A DNA stretch of 44,496 nucleotides from Coriobacteriia bacterium. GTDB taxonomy: Bacteria; Actinomycetota; Coriobacteriia; Coriobacteriales; UBA8131. Each line of letters starts with the position of its first letter. Position 1 is the stretch's first letter. The DNA lies in NCBI GenBank assembly GCA_009784945.1, contig WQXH01000014.1, forward strand, positions 1 through 44,496, written 5' to 3'. Below, one piece after another: positions 24,454-31,450 of the stretch. The notes under the pieces were generated by a model, which ran no database searches, was not told the origin of the DNA, and saw only the letters and a program-made list of their open reading frames with translations. Position numbers and translations under genes: made by a program.

Positions 24454-27387
24454 ATGGCAATTTTTGGTAAGCGTAAGAATAAGAAGTATATGTCCCAAGC
24501 AAGCGCCGAGCAAGTCCAGCCAACTGGACAAGCCAGTCCCGAACAAGTCCAGCCGATTGAACAAGCCAGCCAAAACCCCTACAAGCCTTATGAGAATCTG
24601 GCTCAGAGTGCCCCGCAGCAAAGCAGCAGAGAGCTGACGTTTGTACGTCAAGCCAGGGGGGACGACATTCCTCGAAAGGCGCAAAGAGTTTATCTTTGTT
24701 GGGACTTAGTCGATAGCGCAAAGCGCAACACATTGGCAGCGGATATTTTATCGCATGATGCTGGAATCGACTGCGTCGTTACCTTTATCGACGAAGAGCC
24801 AAATGAAACTGATAGCAAGGTCCTCCAAAACGAGCTCTTTGATACACAGGCCCTTATCCTCTGTGTTTCTACTGAGATTTTGGAGAGCTGGAAGAAGGGT
24901 CGGGCACCTGTCGAATACACTCTTGCAAGAGAGCTTGGTATGCCTATTCTTCCCGTTGTGTGTGACGAGCGTTTGTTTGCGCAGTTCACTGATTTGGCTG
25001 GAGCCATTCATGGAATCGCCATGACCGACATCGAGTATCGCGCTAAATTGCAAGACCAGTTGCAGGCACTTCTTGCCTCAGAATCGCTGATTGAAGACAT
25101 CACTACAAAAGCCTTTACGGCAAACCTGTTTCTCAGCTACCGCAAAAAAGATATAGCCGCTGCCCGTAGCTTTATGAGAGCTTTTTATGACGTTGATGAC
25201 TTTAGGTCTATTGCCATTTGGTATGACAACTTCCTCACAGCAGGCAGAATTTTTGACGAGGAAATAAGAGACTCTATTGATAAGAGCGATGCCTTTGTCT
25301 TGCTGGTTACGCCGCATTTACAGGAGTCAGGAAACTATGTTCTTGCAGAAGAGTATCCCTATGCAGTAGATAATAACAAGCTTCTCCTGGGCGTAGAAGC
25401 CGTGTCTACACAAAAAACGGAGTTTTTGAGCTGTTACCCTACAGTTACTAATTACGCACCCCTTGCTGCGCACGAAAGCCTGTTTCGCTCTGCTTTGCCC
25501 GATAGCTCCTTCCTCGCCAGCTATGACTCCGAACAAAGCTACCTACTTGGCATGGCCTTTATGAAGGGCGTGCTGGTTGAGAGAAATATCGAGCGTTCTA
25601 TTGCAATGCTTTCGCTTTCGGCAGAGGGTAACTCGATGATTTCGCTTAAAGCTGCTAGCCAGTTATCGGATATGTTTGAATTTGGCTTCATGGTGGACTG
25701 TCACTTGGAAGAGGCGCTCAAGTGGCAAACACGAGCAGTCGAGCTAGCGGAGACTGCCTGTGGACCAGAACACACACAAACGGCAAAGGCCTACAACAAT
25801 CTCGCTGTGCTCCAAGAAAAGAGAGGCAATCTAACAAGTGCGCTTAAGTGGCAACTCAAGGATATTGCCATCAGCGAAAAGGTTCACGGCAAGCAACATC
25901 CCGATACTGCTATTTCTTACAACAATATTGCTTTGGTTTACCAAAAACTAGGAGAATACGAAAAGGCATTGGAGTATCACAGTAAGGCTCTGCATATTCG
26001 AGAAGAAACGCTGGGCTCGAAACATGTGCACACCGCTACATCATTAAACAACCTGGCACTGTTGTATCAGCAGACGGGAGCTTATGATAAAGCGCTCGAG
26101 AACTTTCAGAAAGCACTTTTGGTGTTTGAAGGTGCCTATGGCGCCAAGCACCCAGAAACTGCAATGGCTTACAGCAACCTCGGAGCTCTCTTTACCAAGC
26201 TGGGAGACTATGACAAGGCCGAAGAAATGTGCGGCAAGGCTGTTGATACGATGGAAGAGCTTGCAGGGCTGGCACACCCGTATACGGCTATCGCATCTAA
26301 TGGGCTGGCAGGAGTCTACGAAAAGAGAGGCGAGCACCAAAGAGCACTGGAGCTATGCAAAAAATCTTTGGTTTGCCTAGAGCCTGTGTTGGGCGAGTCG
26401 CATCCCGATGTAGCCACTCTTTACAACAATGTTGGCATGCTCTATAACAAAGCCGGCAAATACGACGAAGCGCTTACCATGTGCAGAAAATCGATAGAGC
26501 TCAGCAAAGACCTTGGGGAGTCCAAAAAGCCGTGGACTGTTTCTGCTTTCAATACCTTAGGCAGCATTTACTTGAATAAGGGTGACTATTCTGGTGCCCT
26601 TGAGATGTTTGAGAGGGCAAAAGAAATTGGACAAAGGAGCTTTGACTCCACACATCCTGACTTTGTCATGATATGCAATAACATAGCCATAGTCTACAAA
26701 ATGACAGGCAGCTTTGACAAAGCTTTTGACATGCTAGGCCAGGCATTGGACATAAGCGAGCGTGTGCATGGCAGCGAACACCCTGATACTGCAACTACCT
26801 ACAACAACCTCGGCGTGTTATATCGCGATACGGGCAAGTATGGCAAGGCGCTGGAAATGTACGAACGAGCTTTAGGCATACGCAGAGAAGTGCTGGGAGC
26901 AGAGCACCCTGAAACAGGCTCTGTCTATAACAACATTGGCATTGTGCAGCACCAGATAGGTAATTATGAGGCGGCTGTTGGTATGTGCGAAAAGTCGCTT
27001 GATATTTTGGAAAAAACGCTCGGCACTGACCACCCTGACACAGCAGCATCATACAGCACGCTTGGCCTGCTGTACGACAAAACAGGACAAAGAGATAAAG
27101 CACTCGAACTGTGCAAAAAGGCTGTAGACGTCAGTGAGCGTATTCTTGGCAAAGACCATCCTGCCACCGCAAGAGCATACAACAACATCGCAATTGTGTA
27201 TGCAAATGCCGGTAGCTCAGGCACTGCGCTTGAAATGCTGGTAAATGCTTTGAGGATATGGATGAGGGTGTATGGTCCGGATCATCCCGACACCCAAGCT
27301 GCATTTAGTAATACAGCCGGTATGTTTATGCAGAGTGGAAAATCCAAAGAAGAGTTATACCAATGGCTCGAAATGCAAGGAGTGTGA
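24454..27387 (+). CDS. TIR-TIR-Sel1-TPR protein, probable NAD-consuming sensor/effector
   Basis: The 977-residue protein begins with a basic tip (MAIFGKRKNKK) and a linker with an 11-residue QASxEQVQP repeat (15-39). Residues about 77-170 look like a degenerate TIR (QRVYLCWDLVD, ILCVSTEILESWKKG). Residues 221-315 form a standard TIR: NLFLSYRKKD, IAIWYDN, GRIFDEEIRDSIDKSDAFVL, and SGNYVLAEEY with the glutamates at 299-300 where the NADase Glu is expected. A Sel1-like stretch follows (360-431). Then come twelve 42-residue kinesin-light-chain-type TPRs and a partial one (440-977), each starting HPxTA..YNNL. TIR enzymes cleave NAD and may make cyclic ADP-ribose isomers. The TPR array probably senses a protein partner. 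The ribosome site is aggagag. Confidence 0.88.
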   Translation: MAIFGKRKNKKYMSQASAEQVQPTGQASPEQVQPIEQASQNPYKPYENLAQSAPQQSSRELTFVRQARGDDIPRKAQRVYLCWDLVDSAKRNTLAADILSHDAGIDCVVTFIDEEPNETDSKVLQNELFDTQALILCVSTEILESWKKGRAPVEYTLARELGMPILPVVCDERLFAQFTDLAGAIHGIAMTDIEYRAKLQDQLQALLASESLIEDITTKAFTANLFLSYRKKDIAAARSFMRAFYDVDDFRSIAIWYDNFLTAGRIFDEEIRDSIDKSDAFVLLVTPHLQESGNYVLAEEYPYAVDNNKLLLGVEAVSTQKTEFLSCYPTVTNYAPLAAHESLFRSALPDSSFLASYDSEQSYLLGMAFMKGVLVERNIERSIAMLSLSAEGNSMISLKAASQLSDMFEFGFMVDCHLEEALKWQTRAVELAETACGPEHTQTAKAYNNLAVLQEKRGNLTSALKWQLKDIAISEKVHGKQHPDTAISYNNIALVYQKLGEYEKALEYHSKALHIREETLGSKHVHTATSLNNLALLYQQTGAYDKALENFQKALLVFEGAYGAKHPETAMAYSNLGALFTKLGDYDKAEEMCGKAVDTMEELAGLAHPYTAIASNGLAGVYEKRGEHQRALELCKKSLVCLEPVLGESHPDVATLYNNVGMLYNKAGKYDEALTMCRKSIELSKDLGESKKPWTVSAFNTLGSIYLNKGDYSGALEMFERAKEIGQRSFDSTHPDFVMICNNIAIVYKMTGSFDKAFDMLGQALDISERVHGSEHPDTATTYNNLGVLYRDTGKYGKALEMYERALGIRREVLGAEHPETGSVYNNIGIVQHQIGNYEAAVGMCEKSLDILEKTLGTDHPDTAASYSTLGLLYDKTGQRDKALELCKKAVDVSERILGKDHPATARAYNNIAIVYANAGSSGTALEMLVNALRIWMRVYGPDHPDTQAAFSNTAGMFMQSGKSKEELYQWLEMQGV
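24496..24570 (+). repeat. 33-bp tandem repeat in the TIR-TPR linker
   Basis: Two 33-bp units (24496-24528 and 24529-24561) plus 9 bp of a third encode QASAEQVQPTG, QASPEQVQPIE and QAS. The repeat makes a flexible Gln/Pro-rich linker between the basic N-terminus and the first TIR-like domain and could vary in copy number. Confidence 0.8.
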
Positions 27388-27456
27388 TGACAGCGCAGCT
27401 TGCACGTGTGGCTGTTTGCGTCAAGACTTTTTTTGAGATAGGGAAAGGAGACGGAC

Positions 27457-27939
27457 ATGGGTCTATTCAGCTCAATCAGGGAGATGCAGGAAGAAAGAGC
27501 AGTGAAGAAAACAATCAGGGGCTACTATGAATCTGTCAAAAACGAGCAGATTATTTCTGGTAAGAACGCCTTTAGTCAGCATAAGTTTCATCATAGTTGG
27601 ACAGAGCAAGAAAAGCTGGCCTTTATGTTTTGTGTTCGACTCGCAAAACTTATGACGGGATTTTTGGGCAACCCTCACAAAGACTACCTTACCCATAAAA
27701 ACTATGTCACTGGTGTTATCGAGAATGGAACTGACCATAGCTTTGCTATTGCAGTTATGTATTCTTGGGTGCCTTTTTCAGATATGAATCAGAAAATTAC
27801 CTGGGCAATCTATGATCTTGCAAGACGCGCTGTAGTTGCACGTCCACAAGGCTCTAACCATATTGATCCAGTCGAGCTGCCCATAATATGGGATCATTAC
27901 TTGAATGGAGATCATTACTTGAATGGAGGAAGTCTTTAA
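27457..27939 (+). CDS. unknown 160-aa protein, third gene of the TIR/RyR island
   Basis: I do not recognise this protein. It begins MGLFSSIREMQEERAVKKT, a charged helical start similar in its first residues to the two preceding island genes, and has a central region with LAFMFCVRLAKLMTGFLGNPHKDYL, then DHSFAIAVMYSWVPFSDMNQ and a C-terminal ELPIIWDHYLNG. There is no signal peptide. The end is duplicated (DHYLNG twice) through an 18-bp tandem repeat. It lies 69 bp after the TIR-TPR gene and 43 bp before the HD-RyR gene, with an aaaggag ribosome site, so the three are probably co-transcribed. Confidence 0.75.
   Translation: MGLFSSIREMQEERAVKKTIRGYYESVKNEQIISGKNAFSQHKFHHSWTEQEKLAFMFCVRLAKLMTGFLGNPHKDYLTHKNYVTGVIENGTDHSFAIAVMYSWVPFSDMNQKITWAIYDLARRAVVARPQGSNHIDPVELPIIWDHYLNGDHYLNGGSL
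27892..27927 (+). repeat. perfect 18-bp tandem duplication at the 3' end of the 160-aa gene
   Basis: The 18-mer gatcattacttgaatgga occurs at 27892-27909 and again at 27910-27927 without a gap, duplicating DHYLNG near the protein C-terminus. It keeps the frame, ten residues or fewer from the stop. It looks like recent slippage. Confidence 0.95.
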
Positions 27940-27982
27940 TTGATTCCAGCTTTAGGCACATTTAGAGAGGAAACGCTATACG

Positions 27983-29692
27983 ATGAAAAAGATGCATGGT
28001 TTTATTAAGGAATGTTTTGATGGCTTTTTGGCAGATAGTTGCATTGATGGCATACAGTACCTTTGGGCGTCGCTGGATGAGTTTTTGACAAGCGAAACCA
28101 AGGAAAAAGCGTTTGCCGTATATGAAAGCTTCTTTGATTGCTTTCGTATCAACCTTGAGGGCGGCAGTTTTGTTGACCTGCTTGATGTGCTGCACTCCTA
28201 TGAAGAGCAATCATCGGTGCTATTAGACAAGCAACGCGATCACTTGATTCATTCGGTTAATGTGTTCGTGCTTGGCCTTGCAGTATATGCTAGAAACGAG
28301 CACTTTCGCACCTATACCGATGAAAGAGCCAATGCCATTTCTTATGAAGGCGCGCTTGCTCATGCGGCAGAGGAATTCCTCTATCGCTGGGGGCTCGCTG
28401 CCCTGCTGCACGATGTGGGCTATCCTGTAGAAATTATCAACAACCAATTGAGGAAGTTCATTGCCTTCATCAGTCAAACCACTAAAGATGCCAATGCTCA
28501 CCCCTTCCTGGATTATTATGATTTTCGCACAATTGACAGTATTGACGAAATTCTTTATAAATCGGCTTTTACCAAAACGTTTGTTGAGTCGCTACCAGCC
28601 GAAATTGAACTTGATGCTCTTAAGCCAACGGATCTGTTGGCATATAATTACCATAATCTTCTCGGCGTGTCGTTTGCTCAAGTCCAAGATGCAATCAATA
28701 CTTTTTTACCCACAATGCAAAAGATTGGTTTTGTAGATCACGGCTTTTATAGTGCACTTGTTTTGCTTAAATGGTATGGATATTTGATTCAGAGAAGCGG
28801 TCTGCCAGCAGATGTTTTATATAATCCTGTGCTCGAATCTGCTGGTGCCATCTTCTTGCACAACTATTACCGCAATGTGCTAATGAAGCCACCTTTTTCT
28901 TTAGGCCCACTCTCGGCAGGTGATCACCCCATTGGCTACTTGCTCATTTTATGCGACGAGTTACAAGAGTGGAACCGAACAGCTTACGGCATAAAAGATA
29001 AGTTGAAAGTTTTAGCAGAAGCGAGCAGCGTAGACATCAACAACGAGTCAATGAGCGTGCATTATCTCACGTCAGAGGGAATCATGTCAGAGACCTTTGG
29101 GGCAGATAAGGCCAGCTCCCTGCGCAAAGTGCTCAACATCCCAGAGGTATTCTCGCAAGATATCAAAATTACACAAACCACCAGCTCAGAGCTGTATCTC
29201 AAAGAAATTGCCCAAAAAGACGAGCTCATTGCACGACCCTTGCTCTCCAACCTTGAAGCAATGGCACAAATCATTCACGCTCGCTATGTTAATAAGCGCG
29301 TTGCCGATAACATGAGCGTGGATTACCCTACATGGGAGGACTTGCCTGACACTCTCAAGTATTCCAATATCAGACAGGCTCGCAGTGTGTATGGCAAGCT
29401 CGCCCAGTACGGGTTCTTTGTGTCCGATAAGCCAATCGAAGATGCTGTTGAGGTTGCCGGGTTTTTGCCAGAGCAAATCGAGGCACTTGCTCGTGACGAA
29501 CACGACGAATGGGTTGCCGAGCGCCTGGCCAACGGCTGGACTCATGGCGAGCGAGATGCCAATAAGAAGCAAAGCCCCTACCTTATTCCCTACGCAGCAC
29601 TTACAGAAGAGATCAAGGACTATGACCGAAGCGCCGTGAGAGGGATTTTTCCCATGCTCAAGCAACTAGGCCTGCACGTATATAAAAAGTAG
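27983..29692 (+). CDS. HD-domain-like protein with C-terminal RyR repeats
   Basis: The 569-residue protein has an HD-phosphohydrolase-like core: RDHLIHSVNVFVLGLAV (His87, His90), WGLAALLHDVGYPVEI (His143-Asp144), GFVDHGFYSALVLLKWYG (His253), FLHNYYRN (His293) and a late Asp in LLILCDELQEW (Asp325). A linker follows, then two ryanodine-receptor-type (RyR, PF02026) units. The first is partial, with YPTWEDLPDTLKYSNIRQA (about 429-480). The second is canonical, LARDEHDEWVAERLANGW, then PYLIPYAALTEEIKDYDRSAV (497-566). RyR units in bacteria are thought to bind small ligands. Next to a TIR enzyme, this suggests a nucleotide-gated hydrolase or a signal-degrading enzyme. No TM segment is seen. The start has gaggaaac upstream. 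Confidence 0.82.
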   Translation: MKKMHGFIKECFDGFLADSCIDGIQYLWASLDEFLTSETKEKAFAVYESFFDCFRINLEGGSFVDLLDVLHSYEEQSSVLLDKQRDHLIHSVNVFVLGLAVYARNEHFRTYTDERANAISYEGALAHAAEEFLYRWGLAALLHDVGYPVEIINNQLRKFIAFISQTTKDANAHPFLDYYDFRTIDSIDEILYKSAFTKTFVESLPAEIELDALKPTDLLAYNYHNLLGVSFAQVQDAINTFLPTMQKIGFVDHGFYSALVLLKWYGYLIQRSGLPADVLYNPVLESAGAIFLHNYYRNVLMKPPFSLGPLSAGDHPIGYLLILCDELQEWNRTAYGIKDKLKVLAEASSVDINNESMSVHYLTSEGIMSETFGADKASSLRKVLNIPEVFSQDIKITQTTSSELYLKEIAQKDELIARPLLSNLEAMAQIIHARYVNKRVADNMSVDYPTWEDLPDTLKYSNIRQARSVYGKLAQYGFFVSDKPIEDAVEVAGFLPEQIEALARDEHDEWVAERLANGWTHGERDANKKQSPYLIPYAALTEEIKDYDRSAVRGIFPMLKQLGLHVYKK

Positions 29693-29702
29693 CCTCAATA
29701 GC

Positions 29703-29837
29703 TTCAAGACAAATGGAGTATGCTGGACAGAAGAAGAACACCAGAGGTACTTGGCTAAAAACCCAGGCGGCTACTGTCACATAGGTAGAGAGCTGTTTGG
29801 AAAAGCGCTTACCGCTGTAGACCCCTCAAGAACGTGA
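29703..29837 (+). pseudogene. 3' remnant of an unidentified gene
   Basis: Directly after the HD-RyR stop, in another frame, an open stretch reads FKTNGVCWTEEEHQRYLAKN and continues NPGGYCHIGRELFGKALTAV to a TGA at 29835-29837. The composition is protein-like (WTEEE, NPGGY, no rare codon runs) but it has no start codon or ribosome site. I take it as the tail of a gene truncated when the island or the exporter gene was placed here. The family is not recognised. Confidence 0.4.
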
Positions 29838-29852
29838 GGCCTTTAAAGCTCT

Positions 29853-31178
29853 ATGACCAACAAACATCAGATTAAAAAAGGGCCACTGGTTGTAGCCTTG
29901 ATGATGATTGCTTTCTTGGTTGCTATGGAGAGCACTGTCGTTGTTTTGGCAACGCCAATCATTGCTAGAGACCTGGCGGGCTTTGAACTCATGAGCCTGG
30001 TCTTTTCCAGCTATCTTGTAGCCTGCGCCATAACGACTCCAATCTTTGGGCGCCTGGCCGACCGCTATGGGCGAAAGCCCATGCTCTTTATTGGAATTGT
30101 CATCTTTGTCATTGGTTGCTTGCTTTGTGGCCTGGCTCAAAACATGATAATGCTCATTGCCTACCGGGCAGTAAAAGGACTGGGCGCTGGCGCGATTTTC
30201 AATCTTGCCTATACGATTATCGGCGACGTGTTTCCGGTTGAGAAGCGTGCGGCCATCCTGGGAGCGCTCAGTGCAGTTTGGGGAGTGGCCGGAGTAGCCG
30301 GGCCAGTCATCGGAGGCTTTCTCATCGAGGCCTTCTCGTGGCAAGCCGTCTTCTTTGTAGGCATTCCCATTGGTATCGTGAGTCTATTGCTCTTGAGCTT
30401 TTCGCTCAAGGAAAACTTTACTCCTCCCACCTATAAGCGCAAGCTGGATCATTGGGCTGGCATTATCACACGCTTGTCGATCTTTACCAACTGCATTGCC
30501 TTTGTCACCTGCATCATCTTGTTAGGGATAGACGTCTACATCATGCTCTATCTGCAAGACGTATTAGGGCAGGCGCCCTTGATTGCAGGACTTGCGGTTT
30601 TGCCCATGTCGTTTTCGTGGCTTGCCGCCTCATACTTCAGTGGAAAGCTCGCTATTCGCTTTGGTGGCAAGGCGGTGCTCATTTCCTCAGCCATTATCCA
30701 AGTCGTAGCAGGGGCACTACTGGTTACACTTGACCAAAACAGCTCTCTTTACCTGGCCATTTTCTATGCCTTTCTTACCGGCTTTGGCTTGGGCGGCCTG
30801 CTCACCGTAAGCACCATTATCATCCAGGAATCCGTAGGCTATGAGAAGCGGGGAACAGCAGTAGGCATCAACAGCCTGGTTAAAACCATAGGACAGGCTG
30901 TGGGGGTCTCTGGCTTGGGTATTGCGCTTAACGTGTATCTTGCTGGGTTCTTTGCCAATGCCGGTCACGGTGATTTAGACACCAGCAATCTGCTGCAGGG
31001 AGGCACATCTGATGCACTAGGAGGCACAGTTGATGCACTGGTGAGCGAAGAGATGGTTGCCTTTGCACTGGACAGCGGCATAGACCTGCTCTTCATTATC
31101 ATGCTGGCCTTAAGCATTGCCACCGTTGTGCTTGCCCTCCTCATGCCCCGCGTACAGCTGGGCTGCCATCGGGAGTGA
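29853..31178 (+). CDS. DHA2-type MFS exporter lacking a central segment
   Basis: The 441-residue transporter has DHA2 drug:H+ antiporter motifs: MESTVVVLATPIIARDL in TM1, GRLADRYGRKPML (motif A), and AVWGVAGVAGPVIGG (motif C). The second half contains YLQDVLGQAPLIAGLAVLPM. Full-length DHA2 proteins have 14 TM helices, with TM7-8 between the KLDHWAG motif and the next LSLF-like segment. Here KLDHWAGI runs directly into ITRLSIFTNCIAFVT, so about two helices seem to be missing in frame. It may still fold as a 12-TM carrier. No strong ribosome site precedes the ATG. The substrate is unknown. Confidence 0.8.
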   Translation: MTNKHQIKKGPLVVALMMIAFLVAMESTVVVLATPIIARDLAGFELMSLVFSSYLVACAITTPIFGRLADRYGRKPMLFIGIVIFVIGCLLCGLAQNMIMLIAYRAVKGLGAGAIFNLAYTIIGDVFPVEKRAAILGALSAVWGVAGVAGPVIGGFLIEAFSWQAVFFVGIPIGIVSLLLLSFSLKENFTPPTYKRKLDHWAGIITRLSIFTNCIAFVTCIILLGIDVYIMLYLQDVLGQAPLIAGLAVLPMSFSWLAASYFSGKLAIRFGGKAVLISSAIIQVVAGALLVTLDQNSSLYLAIFYAFLTGFGLGGLLTVSTIIIQESVGYEKRGTAVGINSLVKTIGQAVGVSGLGIALNVYLAGFFANAGHGDLDTSNLLQGGTSDALGGTVDALVSEEMVAFALDSGIDLLFIIMLALSIATVVLALLMPRVQLGCHRE

Positions 31179-31219
31179 CAAGAGAGCGAGTGTGACAGGA
31201 GGTCGGGGTGTTATTGGCA
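31175..31219. repeat. intergenic copy of the GTGACA repeat family
   Basis: It contains gtgacaagagagcgagtgtg, acaggaggtcggggtgttat and tggca. It shares the ggtcggggtgttattg word with 7990-8005 (one change) and the gagtgtgaca word with the complement of the same copy. It starts in the last codon and stop of the MFS gene. Confidence 0.5.
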
Positions 31220-31241
31220 TGCTACTTGGCATATATCATCA

Positions 31242-31271
31242 AGACCCCGGTCTTCTAGCAGACCAGGGTCT
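31242..31271. terminator. 12-bp hairpin between convergent MFS and rtcB genes
   Basis: Arms agaccccggtct (31242-31253) and agaccagggtct (31260-31271) pair at 11 of 12 positions around a 6-nt loop tctagc. It lies in the gap between the convergent genes, the natural place for a two-way terminator. No T-run follows, so Rho-independent function is uncertain. Confidence 0.6.
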
Positions 31272-31390
31272 CGGTAACAAATAATGTCCTCTCTGCGCCA
31301 GCGCTTGGTGCCTGCCCTTTTGCACATCAACACGTCAACGCATCAACGATACTCTTCTTACAGTCTGTAAAGAGCCCGTACTTGGCCAGT

Positions 31391-31436
31391 TTGTCACCTC
31401 TTATGGGGGTGTCAAGGGAGCATTTCCCCTGATACC
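31391..31436. repeat. intergenic copy of the GTGACA/GGGGAC repeat family
   Basis: The sequence ttgtcacctcttatgggggt is followed by gtcaagggagcatttcccct and gatacc, a palindrome-like arrangement centred on gcatt. It lies just beyond the rtcB stop and resembles the murE copy. Confidence 0.5.
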
Positions 31437-31450
31437 CTCTGGCATACAGG

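Noticed and set aside
25772-27360. Regularly spaced 126-bp DNA periodicity that could suggest a CRISPR or satellite array
   Set aside because: The period equals 42 codons and comes from TPR units in one long open frame; the DNA copies diverge mainly at third positions and there are no spacer-like segments.
30452-30733. Alternative frame within the DHA2 exporter suggesting a frameshift
   Set aside because: The main frame is continuous with conserved motifs on both sides; the gap is better explained by an in-frame deletion of two helices.
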